Assembly (NCBI RefSeq): GCF_036203305.1
Contig: NZ_CP108131.1
Span: 1,736,001-1,800,000 of the forward strand
Source: Streptomyces sp. NBC_00190
Lineage (GTDB): Bacteria > Actinomycetota > Actinomycetes > Streptomycetales > Streptomycetaceae
Length of the DNA stretch: 64,000 bases
Direction: 5' to 3'
Part shown: in pieces, positions 9,767 through 22,459 of the stretch
Position numbering within the stretch: position 1 is the first letter of the stretch
Layout of the letters: every line of letters begins with the position of its first letter
Made by a program: the position numbers and the translations under genes
Notes under the pieces: model-generated
Database searches by the model: none
What the model was told of the DNA's origin: nothing
Seen by the model: the letters and a program-made list of their open reading frames with translations, nothing else

Positions 9767-10090
9767 TCAGCCGGCAGGAGTGCCGAACTCACGCTCCAGA
9801 GAAGCGATCTGGTTGGAACCGAGACCTCGGACACGCCGGGACTCGGAGATGCCGAGGCGCTCCATGATCTGCTTGGCGCGCACCTTGCCCACGCCAGGCA
9901 GGGACTCCAGCAGGGCGGAGACCTTCATCTTGCCGATGACGTCGTTCTCCTGGCCCGTCTTGATGACCTCTTGGAGCGAGGCGCCGGAGTGCTTGAGTCG
10001 ATTCTTCACCTCGGCCCGCTCCCGGCGAGCCGCGGCGGCCTTTTCGAGCGCGGCTGCGCGCTGTTCAGGGGTAAGGGGCGGAAGAGCCAC
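9767..10090 (-). CDS. Streptomycete integration host factor sIHF
   Basis: A nucleoid-associated, sequence-tolerant DNA-binding protein of 107 aa. Using the GTG at 10090 (AGGTGA seven bases upstream) gives [18 protein letters not shown], the known sIHF start. The first 40 residues form a charged helix. The remainder is a helix-two-turns-helix domain containing [20 protein letters not shown]. The order pyrF-sIHF-gmk matches mihF in mycobacteria. In Streptomyces the protein affects nucleoid compaction, sporulation and antibiotics. It has a long (337-base) upstream region that probably holds its own promoter. Confidence 0.95.
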   Translation of the reverse strand: MALPPLTPEQRAAALEKAAAARRERAEVKNRLKHSGASLQEVIKTGQENDVIGKMKVSALLESLPGVGKVRAKQIMERLGISESRRVRGLGSNQIASLEREFGTPAG

Positions 10091-10288
10091 GCCTACGTCA
10101 CCTCGGATGTCGAACTGTCGGATACGGACCGGTGGAGAACCCGCAGGCACCCCACCAGGCGAGCTCCCGAACAGCGATAAAACTCGTTCGCTGCACGTTC
10201 ACTCTGCTCGGAGACTAGCGGCCAAGACCGCTCCAGTCAGCGAGAACGGACGAAAAGTCCTGGTCAGCCTCCGCCGAACCGTACATCA

Positions 10289-10314
10289 CGGACAAAATGC
10301 CCCTGTTTTGTCCG
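10289..10314. promoter_or_regulatory. 9-base inverted repeat upstream of sIHF
   Basis: CGGACAAAA (10289-10297) is mirrored by TTTTGTCCG (10306-10314) across eight bases. It lies about 200 bases before the sIHF start and well past the pyrF terminator. The A/T runs are conspicuous in this genome. It may be an operator for the sIHF promoter or a second terminator. Confidence 0.4.
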
Positions 10315-10383
10315 GTGAAAGACGTTCGAATTTCGTCAGGCCGTGCGATCTCGCCGTCCGGCGACACCCGTGAGCGGACCGAA

Positions 10384-10410
10384 TCCGTGTGCGGGAGGCC
10401 CGCACACGGA
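10384..10410 (-). terminator. Terminator of the pyr operon
   Basis: A perfect 12-base stem with loop AGG (10384-10395 with 10399-10410) starts 18 bases after the pyrF stop codon. Confidence 0.75.
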
Positions 10411-10427
10411 CGGACCGGGCGGCGGGA

Positions 10428-11276
10428 TCAGGCGGAGACGGCCTCGCGGATCTCGTCCGCGAACTGCCGCGCCGAGGCCCTCAGGGCCGCCACGTCCGGA
10501 CCGTTCTTCAGCACGCCCCGCGACACGTTCGGCACGACGTTGCGCACGGCCTTCCCGAACACCGCCGGCAGGTCCGCGGCCGTCGCGCCCTGCGCGCCGA
10601 TGCCGGGGGCCAGCAGCGGGCCGTTGATGTCCAGGTCGAAGGAGGACAGATCGCCCAGCGTGGCGCCGACCACGGCTCCGAAGGAGCCCATCGGTGCCGC
10701 GCCCTCGTTCTCCGCCGCGAGGTGCGCCAGCATCGTCGCGCCGATCGTCCGGCCGTCCTCGCGCAGCGCCCGCTGGACCTCCGCGCCCTCCGGGTTCGAG
10801 GTCAGCGCGAGGACGAAGAGACCGGCCCCGGACTCGCGTGCCAGGTCCACCGCCGGGCGCAGGGACCCGTAGCCGAGGTACGGGGAGACGGTGAGGGCGT
10901 CCGAGAAGAGCGGCGAGGACGGCGAGAGGAAGGTCTCCGCGTACGCCGCCATCGTCGAGCCGATGTCGCCCCGCTTCGCGTCCATCACCACGAGGGTGCC
11001 CGCCGCCCGTGCGTCGGCCACGCTCCGCTCCAGCACCGCGATGCCGCGCGAGCCGAACCGCTCGAAGAAGGCCGCCTGCGGCTTGAAGACCGCCACCTGG
11101 TCGGCCAGCGCCTCCACCACGGTGCGCGAGAACCGCTCCAGGCCCGCGATGTCGTCGTTCAGGCCCCAGGAGGCCAGCAGGGCCGCGTGCGGGTCGATGC
11201 CCACGCACAGCGGGCCGCGGGAGTCCATCGCCGCGCGGAGGCGGGTACCGAACGGGGTCACGGGGGTCACGGTCAC
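10428..11276 (-). CDS. pyrF: Orotidine 5'-phosphate decarboxylase (type 2)
   Basis: Last step to UMP; 282 aa, the long type-2 form found in actinobacteria. The active-site motif MDAKRGDIGSTM lies near residues 98-109, and VGIDPH near 24-29 binds substrate. GTG start at 11276 overlaps the pyrD stop by 4 bases (GTGA), implying translational coupling. It is the last gene of the pyr operon and is followed by a hairpin terminator. Confidence 0.96.
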   Translation of the reverse strand: MTVTPVTPFGTRLRAAMDSRGPLCVGIDPHAALLASWGLNDDIAGLERFSRTVVEALADQVAVFKPQAAFFERFGSRGIAVLERSVADARAAGTLVVMDAKRGDIGSTMAAYAETFLSPSSPLFSDALTVSPYLGYGSLRPAVDLARESGAGLFVLALTSNPEGAEVQRALREDGRTIGATMLAHLAAENEGAAPMGSFGAVVGATLGDLSSFDLDINGPLLAPGIGAQGATAADLPAVFGKAVRNVVPNVSRGVLKNGPDVAALRASARQFADEIREAVSA

Positions 11277-12382
11277 TGCGCGGCCTTTCGGTTCTCGGCG
11301 CCCACCGCTTCGGCCAGCGTCGCGTACGGGCTGTTGGCCAGGCGCGCGGCCAGGCCCTTGTGGATGGCGCGGGCGTAGAAGGGACCCTCGTAGATGAAGG
11401 CGCTGTAGCCCTGGATCAGCGTGGCACCGGCCAGGATCCGCTGCCAGGCGTCCTCGGCGTTCTCGATGCCCCCGACGCCGACGAGGACCAGCCGGTCCCC
11501 CACACGGGCGTACAGGCGCCGCAGGACCTCCAGGGAGCGCTCCTTGACCGGCGCGCCCGACAGTCCGCCGGTCTCCTTCACCAGGGACGGTGCGGACTTC
11601 AGGCCGAGGCCGTCGCGCGCGATGGTCGTGTTGGTCGCGATGATGCCGTCCAGGCCCAGTTCCAGGGCCAGGTCCGCGACCGCGTCGACGTCCTCGTCGG
11701 CCAGGTCCGGGGCGATCTTGACCAGCAGCGGGACCCGGCGGTCGGTGACCACCCGGTCGGCGGCCTCCCGTACAGCCGACAGCAGCGGGCGCAGCGACTC
11801 CGTCGCCTGGAGGTTGCGCAGGCCCGGCGTGTTCGGCGAGGAGACGTTGACGACGAGGTAGTCGGCGTGGCGGGCGAGGCGCTCGGTCGAGGCCACGTAG
11901 TCGCCCACCGCCTCCTCCTCGGGCACGACCTTGGTCTTGCCGATGTTGACGCCGACGACCGTCTTGAAGACCGGGTTGCGGGCCGCCAGCCGCGCGGCGA
12001 CGGCCTCCGAGCCCTCGTTGTTGAAGCCCATGCGGTTGATCAGCGCGCGGTCCGGCACCAGCCGGAACAGCCGCTTCTTCGGGTTGCCGGGCTGCGCCTG
12101 GGCGGTGACCGTGCCGATCTCGACGTGGTCGAAGCCGAGCATCGACATGCCGTCGATGGCGACGGCGTTCTTGTCGAAGCCGGCCGCGAGGCCGAAGGGG
12201 CCGTGCATGCGCAGGCCGAGCGCCTCGGTGCGCAGGGAGGCGTGGCGCGGGGCGAGCCAGGCGGCGGCGAAGGTGCGCAAGCCCGGGGTGCGGGCGGCGA
12301 GGCGGATCCAGCGGAAGGCCATGTAGTGGGCCTGTTCCGGGTCCATCCGCTTGAAGACCAGGTTGAAGAAGAGCTTGTACAT
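11273..12382 (-). CDS. pyrD: Dihydroorotate dehydrogenase, class 2 (quinone)
   Basis: Oxidises dihydroorotate to orotate using membrane quinone; 369 aa. The N-terminal amphipathic helices ([21 protein letters not shown]) that attach to the membrane mark the class 2 enzyme. The FMN barrel follows, with the catalytic-serine region [11 protein letters not shown] and the phosphate-binding GVGGI. It follows carB after 79 bases and overlaps pyrF by 4 bases. Confidence 0.96.
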   Translation of the reverse strand: MYKLFFNLVFKRMDPEQAHYMAFRWIRLAARTPGLRTFAAAWLAPRHASLRTEALGLRMHGPFGLAAGFDKNAVAIDGMSMLGFDHVEIGTVTAQAQPGNPKKRLFRLVPDRALINRMGFNNEGSEAVAARLAARNPVFKTVVGVNIGKTKVVPEEEAVGDYVASTERLARHADYLVVNVSSPNTPGLRNLQATESLRPLLSAVREAADRVVTDRRVPLLVKIAPDLADEDVDAVADLALELGLDGIIATNTTIARDGLGLKSAPSLVKETGGLSGAPVKERSLEVLRRLYARVGDRLVLVGVGGIENAEDAWQRILAGATLIQGYSAFIYEGPFYARAIHKGLAARLANSPYATLAEAVGAENRKAAQ

Positions 12383-12461
12383 CGGGGGAGGTTCCTCCGT
12401 CCGGTCATGGGAAGGGGGACACCCGTTGTGAAACCGGTGTCCCCCTTCCTCGTACGGGCTG

Positions 12462-15762
<3,301 letters not shown>

Positions 15763-15770
<8 letters not shown>

Positions 15771-16905
15771 GCTCGGCCTCCATCAGGGATACGAAGCGGT
15801 CGAAGAGGTACGCGGCGTCGTGCGGGCCCGCGGCCGCCTCGGGGTGGTACTGGACGGAGAAGGCCGGCTGGTCGAGCAGCTGGAGGCCTTCGACGACCTG
15901 GTCGTTCAGGCAGACGTGGGAGACCTCTGCGCGGCCGTAGGGGGTCTCGGAGACCTTGTCGAGGGGCGCGTCGACGGCGAAGCCGTGGTTGTGCGCGGTG
16001 ACCTCGACCTTGCCGGTGGTGCGGTCCTGGACCGGCTGGTTGATGCCGCGGTGGCCGTACTTCAGCTTGTAGGTGCCGAAGCCGAGCGCACGGCCGAGGA
16101 TCTGGTTGCCGAAGCAGATGCCGAAGAGCGGGGTCTTGCGCTCCAGTACGGCCTGCATGACGGCGACGGGGCCGTCGGCGGTGGCCGGGTCACCCGGGCC
16201 GTTCGAGAAGAAGACGCCGTCCGGCTGCACCGCGTAGACGTCCTCGACGGTGGCGGTGGCGGGCAGCACGTGCACCTCGATGCCGCGCTCGGCCATCCGG
16301 TGCGGGGTCATGCCCTTGATGCCGAGGTCCACGGCGGCCACGGTGAACTTCTTCTCACCGATCGCGGGGACGACGTACGCCTCCTTGGTGGCGACCTCCG
16401 CGGACAGGTTGGCGCCGGTCATCTCGGGCGCCTGGCGCACCTTGGCGAGCAGCATGCCGTCGTCGGCGATCGCGTTGCCGGAGAAGATGCCGACGCGCAT
16501 GGCGCCGCGCTCGCGCAGGTGGCGGGTCAGGGCGCGGGTGTCGACGCCGGAGATCCCGACGACGCCCTGCGCGACCAGCTCCTCGTCCAGCGAGCGCCGG
16601 GAGCGCCAGTTGGACGGGACGCGGGCGGGGTCGCGTACGACGTAACCGGACACCCAGATGCGGGAGGACTCGGGGTCCTCGTCGTTGACGCCGGTGTTGC
16701 CCACGTGCGGGGCGGTCATCACGACGACCTGGCGGTGGTACGAGGGGTCGGTGAGGGTCTCCTGGTAGCCGGTCATGCCGGTGGAGAACACGGCCTCACC
16801 GAAGGTCTCCCCGTGGGCGCCGTAGGCGCGGCCGCGGAAGATCCGACCGTCCTCCAGGACGAGTACGGCGGGAGTTTTGGCTGCTCCCCTGGTGGAGGTC
16901 GTCAT
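15763..16905 (-). CDS. carA: Carbamoyl-phosphate synthase small (glutaminase) subunit
   Basis: Hydrolyses glutamine and channels ammonia to CarB; 380 aa. The N-terminal CPSase_sm domain is about 13-150. The class I glutaminase domain has the nucleophile elbow [13 protein letters not shown] and the His/Glu pair in [13 protein letters not shown] start at 16905 overlaps the preceding membrane-protein stop by 4 bases (ATGA). An extended upstream frame exists but overlaps that gene. Confidence 0.97.
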
Positions 16906-17483
16906 CGTTCGGCGCCTTCCGTCGTGATGGATTGGTTCATGAGATTGACGGCTTCGACCCAGGCGGCGTGTTCGGCCGCGCGGTCGGAGCGGAATCCGGA
17001 GTCGATCAGCTTGTCGCCGTGCGCCCATGTGACGACGAGCAGACCGCCCTCGGTGAGTACCTTGCCCGCGATTCCCTTGTCGAGGCGGGCGCCGCGCAGC
17101 TGCGCGGCCGGTACGAAGAAATCGGTGGCACCCGGACGGACCACGTCGAGGCCCGCGTCGGTGAGCGTGAGCTCGACCCGGCTGCGGACGCCCAGACCGT
17201 GGGCGACGATCCGGTCGAGCCACTGCCCGGCGGTGGTGGACCCGTGGTACCGGCCGGTCAGGGCCAGCCGGTGCTCGGGGAGACCGTCGGGCGCGGCGGG
17301 CAGCTCCGGCAGATCGTTCTGCAGAGCGCCGCGCCATTTCCAGCCTTGCCGCATCAGCCAGTACACGAACGCGATGAAGACGACCAGGCCGACGACCCAC
17401 GCCATGCGTGCGCCGAAGCTGGTCACCTCCGCCGACTGACGTTCGGCGGCCTCGGCGGCCAGTTGGATTACTGCAGGTGTCAC
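16902..17483 (-). CDS. Membrane protein of unknown function within the pyr operon, 193 aa
   Basis: A short N-terminal segment is followed by one membrane helix (about 27-45, [20 protein letters not shown]). A soluble C-terminal domain (about 60-185) is rich in predicted beta strands. I cannot assign an activity; a PH-like fold is possible. It overlaps pyrC (GTGA) and carA (ATGA) by 4 bases each, so it is translated with the pathway enzymes. The same position between pyrC and carA is held by an uncharacterised gene (Rv1382) in M. tuberculosis, which argues for a conserved role tied to this pathway or operon. Confidence 0.9.
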   Translation of the reverse strand: MTPAVIQLAAEAAERQSAEVTSFGARMAWVVGLVVFIAFVYWLMRQGWKWRGALQNDLPELPAAPDGLPEHRLALTGRYHGSTTAGQWLDRIVAHGLGVRSRVELTLTDAGLDVVRPGATDFFVPAAQLRGARLDKGIAGKVLTEGGLLVVTWAHGDKLIDSGFRSDRAAEHAAWVEAVNLMNQSITTEGAER

Positions 17484-18766
17484 GCCAGCGTCCCGTCCAC
17501 GACCGTTGCCCGGCCCCGCAGGAAGGTGTGAGTGACGCGACCCGGCAGCTCACGGCCCTCGTAAGGCGTGTTGCGGCTGCGGGAGGCGAAGTGTGCGGGG
17601 TCCACGACACCACGGTACGAGGTATCGACCAAGGTCAGGTTCGCGGGTTCACCTGCCGAGACGGGGCGGCCGTGGTTCTCCAGGCTGCCGATCCGCGCGG
17701 GGGCGAAGGACATCCGCTCCGCGACGCCCGCCCAGTCGAGCAGCCCGGTCTCCACCATCGTCTGCTGGACGACGGAGAGTGCGGTCTCCAGACCCACCAT
17801 GCCCATGGCGGCGGCGGCCCACTCGCAGTCCTTGTCCTCGTGCGGGTGCGGGGCGTGGTCGGTGGCGACGATGTCGATCGTGCCGTCGGCGAGCGCCTCG
17901 CGCAGGGCCATGACGTCGCGCTCGGTGCGCAGCGGCGGGTTCACCTTGTAGACCGCGTTGTACGAGCGGACGAGCTCCTCGGTGAGGAGCAGGTGGTGCG
18001 GGGTGACCTCTGCGGTGACGTCGATGCCGCGGGCCTTGGCCCAGCGGACGATCTCGACGGAGCCGGCCGTGGAGAGGTGGCAGATGTGCACGCGGGAGCC
18101 GACGTGCTCGGCGAGGAGGACGTCGCGGGCGATGATCGACTCCTCGGCGACCGCCGGCCAGCCGCCCAGACCCAGCTCGGCGGAGACGACGCCCTCGTTC
18201 ATCTGGGCGCCCTCGGTGAGGCGGGGCTCCTGGGCGTGCTGGGCGACGACGCCGCCGAAGGCCTTCACGTACTCCAGGGCGCGGCGCATGATCACGGCGT
18301 CGTCGACGCACTTGCCGTCGTCGGAGAAGACGGTGACGCGGGCGGCGGAGTCGTGCATGGCGCCCAGCTCGGAGAGCTGCTTGCCCTCCAGGCCGACGGT
18401 GACGGCGCCGATGGGCTGCACGTCGCAGTAGCCGGACTCCTTGCCCAGGCGCCAGACCTGCTCGACGACGCCGGCGGTGTCGGCGACCGGGAAGGTGTTC
18501 GCCATGGCGAAGACGGCGGTGTAGCCGCCGGAGGCGGCGGCGCGGGTGCCGGTGAGGACGGTCTCGGAGTCCTCGCGGCCGGGCTCGCGCAGGTGGGTGT
18601 GCAGGTCGACGAGGCCGGGCAGGAGGACCTGGCCCGCGGCATCGATCACCTGGGCGTCCGCGGCTTCGAGACCGGTACCCACCTCGGCGATGGTCTCGCC
18701 GTCGATCAGGACGTCCTGCGCCTCGCCGCCGAGTACCTTCGCCCCACGAATAAGGATCTTGCTCAT
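17480..18766 (-). CDS. pyrC: Dihydroorotase
   Basis: Cyclises carbamoyl-aspartate; 428 aa, type I amidohydrolase. The metal motif [10 protein letters not shown] lies at about 54-63. [11 protein letters not shown] and the late metal ligand ATDHAPHP are present. Stops 4 bases into the next gene and starts 2 bases after the pyrB stop, typical of a tightly coupled operon. Confidence 0.97.
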   Translation of the reverse strand: MSKILIRGAKVLGGEAQDVLIDGETIAEVGTGLEAADAQVIDAAGQVLLPGLVDLHTHLREPGREDSETVLTGTRAAASGGYTAVFAMANTFPVADTAGVVEQVWRLGKESGYCDVQPIGAVTVGLEGKQLSELGAMHDSAARVTVFSDDGKCVDDAVIMRRALEYVKAFGGVVAQHAQEPRLTEGAQMNEGVVSAELGLGGWPAVAEESIIARDVLLAEHVGSRVHICHLSTAGSVEIVRWAKARGIDVTAEVTPHHLLLTEELVRSYNAVYKVNPPLRTERDVMALREALADGTIDIVATDHAPHPHEDKDCEWAAAAMGMVGLETALSVVQQTMVETGLLDWAGVAERMSFAPARIGSLENHGRPVSAGEPANLTLVDTSYRGVVDPAHFASRSRNTPYEGRELPGRVTHTFLRGRATVVDGTLA

Positions 18767-18768
18767 GA

Positions 18769-19755
18769 TTACTTGTTCTCCTCGGTGCGGGCGGCGGTGG
18801 TGGTGACGGCGGGCTCGGATCCGCCCAGCAGCAGGTACAGGACGGCCATCCGGGTGGACACGCCGTTGGCGACCTGCTCGACGGCCGTGCAGCGGTCGGA
18901 GTCGGCGACCTCGGCGGTGATCTCCATGCCGCGGTTCATCGGGCCGGGGTGCATCACGATGGCGTGCTCGGGCATCTTCGCCATGCGGTCGCCGTCGAGC
19001 CCGTACCGGCGGGAGTACTCACGCTCGGTCGGGAAGAAGGCGGCGTTCATGCGTTCGCGCTGCACACGCAGCATCATCACCGCATCGGACTTCGGCAGCA
19101 CCTCGTCGAGGTTGTACGAGACCTCGCACGGCCAGCTCTCGACGCCGATCGGGACCAGCGTGGGCGGGGCCACGACGGTGACCTCGGCGCCGAGGGTGTG
19201 GAGCAGCTGGACGTTGGAGCGGGCGACGCGGCTGTGCAGGACGTCGCCGACGATGGTGATCCGGCGGCCGTTCAGGTCCTTGCCGAGACCGGCGTCGCGG
19301 CCGACGAGGCGGCGGCGCATGGTGAAGGCGTCCAGCAGGGCCTGGGTGGGGTGCTCGTGGGTGCCGTCTCCGGCGTTGACCACGGCGGAGTCGATCCAGC
19401 CGGAGGTCGCGAGCCGGTAGGGGGCGCCGGAGGCGTGGTGGCGGATGACGACCGCGTCGGCGCCCATGGCCTCCAGGGTCAGCGCGGTGTCCTTCAGGGA
19501 TTCGCCCTTGGAAACCGAGGAGCCCTTGGCGGAGAAGTTGATGACGTCGGCGGAGAGCCGCTTGGCGGCCGCCTCGAAGGAGATCCGGGTGCGGGTCGAG
19601 TCCTCGAAGAAGAGGTTGACGACGGTGAGGCCGCGCAGGGTGGGCAGCTTCTTTATCGGCCGGTCCGCGACGCGGGCCATCTCCTCGGCGGTGTCGAGGA
19701 TCAGGACGGCGTCGTCGCGCGTGAGATCGGCGGCCGAGATGAGGTGGCGCTTCAT
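18769..19755 (-). CDS. pyrB: Aspartate carbamoyltransferase catalytic subunit
   Basis: Condenses carbamoyl phosphate with aspartate; 328 aa. The carbamoyl-phosphate motif [13 protein letters not shown] (about 52-64), the loop around [11 protein letters not shown], and HPTQALLD are intact. There is no pyrI-type regulatory subunit nearby, so regulation is likely by PyrR and substrate supply. It follows pyrR after a 120-base spacer containing a G-run. Confidence 0.97.
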   Translation of the reverse strand: MKRHLISAADLTRDDAVLILDTAEEMARVADRPIKKLPTLRGLTVVNLFFEDSTRTRISFEAAAKRLSADVINFSAKGSSVSKGESLKDTALTLEAMGADAVVIRHHASGAPYRLATSGWIDSAVVNAGDGTHEHPTQALLDAFTMRRRLVGRDAGLGKDLNGRRITIVGDVLHSRVARSNVQLLHTLGAEVTVVAPPTLVPIGVESWPCEVSYNLDEVLPKSDAVMMLRVQRERMNAAFFPTEREYSRRYGLDGDRMAKMPEHAIVMHPGPMNRGMEITAEVADSDRCTAVEQVANGVSTRMAVLYLLLGGSEPAVTTTAARTEENK

Positions 19756-19806
19756 CTGGATGGCTCCGTAGGTCGGAAGGGCAGGCAGGCAGGCGTGCTG
19801 ACTGGC

Positions 19807-19831
19807 GGGGGGGGTGCGGGGCGGGGCAGGG
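19807..19831 (+). other. G-rich run with G-quadruplex pattern between pyrR and pyrB
   Basis: On the plus strand an 8-G run (19807-19814) is followed after TGC by GGGG, after C by GGGG, and after CA by GGG. These four runs with short loops match the usual quadruplex rule. The G-rich strand is the template for the pyr operon. The 120-base spacer also has short GGCA repeats. Folding and function are inference. Confidence 0.5.
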
Positions 19832-19875
19832 CAGGCTGCGGCGCGGACCCCTCGGGGCCCGGTCAGTCGTACGGA

Positions 19876-20487
<612 letters not shown>

Positions 20488-20617
20488 TTAAAGGACGTCT
20501 GATGTACGCCTCCCACGGTACCAGGAGGCGGGCGGTGACCCGTCACCGGGCTGATGCGCGGGGCCTCTCACGGGGCTGCTGGGGCAGCCCTGGAGACGGC
20601 TGTGATCACCATTCGGC

Positions 20618-20660
20618 TTGACGCATCCAAGTAACGCTGCGTAACCTCACAGTGAGTTAC
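20618..20660 (+). promoter_or_regulatory. bldD promoter with overlapping BldD-type inverted repeat
   Basis: TTGACG (20618-20623) and TAACCT (20642-20647) are spaced by 18 bases and fit a vegetative promoter. CTCAC-A-GTGAG (20646-20656), flanked by GTAA and TTAC (20641-20644, 20657-20660), overlaps the -10. BldD recognises AGTGA/TCAC half-sites and represses its own gene in S. coelicolor, so this is a good candidate for the autoregulatory site. Confidence 0.65.
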
Positions 20661-20683
20661 CAGCCGCGGCGGAGCCGCACGTG

Positions 20684-20725
20684 GTCCATGTCGTCACAGC
20701 GTCCATGTCGTCACAGCGTCACAGC
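20684..20725 (+). repeat. 17-base direct repeat in the bldD leader
   Basis: A 17-base unit beginning GTCCATGTCG and ending TCACAGC occurs twice back to back (20684-20700, 20701-20717). A partial third copy, GTCACAGC (20718-20725), follows. It lies between the promoter and the bldD ribosome site (GGGAG, 20730-20734). Each copy carries TCAC, a BldD half-site. Confidence 0.9.
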
Positions 20726-20738
20726 GTCCGGGAGCGTT

Positions 20739-21239
20739 ATGTCCAGCGAATACGCCAAACAGCTCGGGGCCAAGCTCCGCGCCATCCGCACCCAGCAGGG
20801 CCTTTCCCTCCATGGTGTCGAGGAGAAGTCCCAGGGCCGGTGGAAGGCCGTAGTGGTCGGTTCGTACGAGCGCGGGGACCGCGCCGTGACCGTCCAGCGC
20901 CTCGCCGAGCTGGCGGACTTCTACGGGGTTCCGGTGCAGGAACTGCTGCCGGGGACGACTCCCGGCGGAGCCGCCGAGCCGCCGCCGAAGCTGCGCCTCG
21001 ACCTGGAGCGCCTGGCCGGCGTGCCCGCCGAGAAGGCCGGCCCGCTCCAGCGCTACGCGGCGACGATCCAGAGCCAGCGTGGCGACTACAACGGCAAGGT
21101 GCTGTCGATCCGCCAGGACGACCTGCGCACCCTGGCCGTCATCTACGACCAGTCCCCTTCCGTCCTGACCGAGCAGCTGATCAGCTGGGGCGTGCTGGAC
21201 GCGGATGCCCGGCGCGCCGTGGCGCACGAGGACATCTAG
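20739..21239 (+). CDS. bldD: Developmental repressor BldD
   Basis: Master repressor of the sporulation programme; 166 aa. The N-terminal XRE-type helix-turn-helix (about 1-75) binds DNA. The C-terminal domain has the cyclic-di-GMP signature RGD (114-116), eight residues, then RQDD (125-128), exactly as in S. coelicolor BldD. Tetrameric c-di-GMP bridges the dimer and activates DNA binding. ATG at 20739 with GGGAG upstream. The gene diverges from pyrR, has its own promoter and probable autorepression site, and is followed by a T-tailed terminator. Its presence strongly indicates Streptomyces or a close relative. Confidence 0.98.
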   Translation: MSSEYAKQLGAKLRAIRTQQGLSLHGVEEKSQGRWKAVVVGSYERGDRAVTVQRLAELADFYGVPVQELLPGTTPGGAAEPPPKLRLDLERLAGVPAEKAGPLQRYAATIQSQRGDYNGKVLSIRQDDLRTLAVIYDQSPSVLTEQLISWGVLDADARRAVAHEDI

Positions 21240-21277
21240 TCCCCGGTCCCTGGACCAGCAGAAACGTTACCGGTGGG

Positions 21278-21318
21278 TGCCGGGAGACCCGAGAGGTCTC
21301 CCGGCATCCGCCGTTTTT
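21278..21318 (+). terminator. bldD terminator with T-tract
   Basis: A 12-base stem with loop CGAGA (21278-21289 with 21295-21306) is followed by TTTTT at 21314-21318. This is a classical intrinsic terminator, uncommon in this window. Confidence 0.85.
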
Positions 21319-21343
21319 GTGTCCGGCCGCAGTGGCCGGACAC
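21319..21343. terminator. Second hairpin between bldD and nusB
   Basis: A 10-base perfect stem (21319-21328 with 21334-21343) with loop GCAGT lies between the bldD and nusB terminators and may act on both strands. Confidence 0.6.
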
Positions 21344-21384
21344 GAGCGGAGGGCCGCAGCGCATGCGCTGCGGCCCCTCCGCTC
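21344..21384 (-). terminator. nusB terminator hairpin
   Basis: A roughly 19-base stem with one bulged C (21344-21362 with 21365-21384) lies 18 bases beyond the nusB stop. It ends the aro-efp-nusB transcription unit, facing bldD. Confidence 0.75.
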
Positions 21385-21401
21385 AGTCGAACCCCCGGAC
21401 G

Positions 21402-21830
21402 TCAGTCGCGGCGGAGGTTCGGCTTCAGTTCCTTGAAGCGGGCCAGCAGCCCGTTGACGAACGAGGGGGACTCGTCCGTCGAGAACTCCTTCGCCAGCTG
21501 GACGGCCTCGTCGATGGCGACGGCGTCAGGGGTGTCGTCCACCCAGATCAGCTCGTAGGCACCGAGCCGCAGGATGTTCCGGTCCACGACCGGCATCCGG
21601 TCGAGGTCCCAGTCCACGGCGTAGGTGACGATCAGGTCGTCGATGCGGTTCACCTTGTCGGCGTAACCCTCGACGAGATCCATCGTGAAGGCGCTGACCG
21701 GCGGCTGCCGGTCGTCCGACCGCGCGTGGCGGATCCAGTCCGCGAGGACCTCGCGCACGGGCACGCCGCGCTGGTCGGCCTCGAAGAGGATCTGGAAGGC
21801 GCGCTTGCGCGCATTGCTCCGAGCAGCCAC
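21402..21830 (-). CDS. nusB: Transcription antitermination factor NusB
   Basis: RNA-binding partner of NusE (S10) in rRNA antitermination; 142 aa, all-helical. The N-terminal ARKRAFQILFEAD and the C-terminal helices ILRLGAYELIWVDDTPDAVAIDEAV and FVNGLLARF are typical. It follows efp with only 3 bases between, as in other actinobacteria. Confidence 0.96.
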   Translation of the reverse strand: MAARSNARKRAFQILFEADQRGVPVREVLADWIRHARSDDRQPPVSAFTMDLVEGYADKVNRIDDLIVTYAVDWDLDRMPVVDRNILRLGAYELIWVDDTPDAVAIDEAVQLAKEFSTDESPSFVNGLLARFKELKPNLRRD

Positions 21831-21833
21831 GGG

Positions 21834-22400
21834 TTAGTTGCTCTTCCGGCCGAGGTAGTCGCTGGTGCGGGTGTCGACCTTGACCGTCTCGCCGGTGTTG
21901 ACGAAGAGCGGGACCTGGATCTCGTGGCCGGTCTCCAGCGTGGCGGGCTTGGTGCCACCGGTGGAGCGGTCGCCCTGGACGCCCGGGTCGGTGTGCTCGA
22001 TCTTGAGCTCGACCGCGGCCGGGAGCTCGACGTAGAGGACTTCGCCGTCGTGCTGCGCCACGGAGGCGGTGAAGCCCTCGATCAGGAAGTTGGCGGCGTC
22101 GCCGACAGCCTTCTTGTCGACCATCAGCTGGTCGTAGGTGGTCATGTCCATGAAGACGAAGTACTCGCCGTCCATGTACGAGAACTGCATGTCGCGCCGG
22201 TCGATCGTGGCCGTCTCGACCTTCGTGCCGGCGTTGAAGGTCTTGTCCACGACCTTGCCGGAGAGCACGTGCTTGAGCTTGGTGCGCACGAAGGCCGGGC
22301 CCTTGCCGGGCTTGACGTGCTGGAACTCGACGACGGACCAGAGCTGGCCACCGTCGAGCTTGAGCACCATGCCGTTCTTGAGGTCGTTCGTGGAAGCCAC
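21834..22400 (-). CDS. efp: Elongation factor P
   Basis: Relieves ribosome stalling at polyproline; 188 aa with three beta-barrel domains. The start is GTG 22400 ([12 protein letters not shown]…), with AGGAGA about ten bases upstream; a frame from 22445 adds an unrelated tail. The tip loop PGKGPAF carries Lys33, the position modified in many bacteria. No epmA or epmB-type modifier is visible in the window. The proline-rich proteins encoded nearby (kinase-like at 23665, MltG) would be natural clients. Confidence 0.96.
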   Translation of the reverse strand: MASTNDLKNGMVLKLDGGQLWSVVEFQHVKPGKGPAFVRTKLKHVLSGKVVDKTFNAGTKVETATIDRRDMQFSYMDGEYFVFMDMTTYDQLMVDKKAVGDAANFLIEGFTASVAQHDGEVLYVELPAAVELKIEHTDPGVQGDRSTGGTKPATLETGHEIQVPLFVNTGETVKVDTRTSDYLGRKSN

Positions 22401-22459
22401 GGTTGCGGAATCTCCTGCACTGGAAGACCACGGGTGCGCGCACAACCCGGCGGAGCGGG

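Larger units (their letters stand above)
10091..10427 (-). other. Intergenic region between pyrF and sIHF
   Basis: 337 bases without a convincing gene. It contains the pyrF terminator hairpin (10384-10410), an AT-rich palindrome (10289-10314), and an AT-rich patch around 10176-10184 (on the minus strand AGTTTTATCG) that could serve as a -10 for sIHF. No other structure is evident. Confidence 0.6.
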
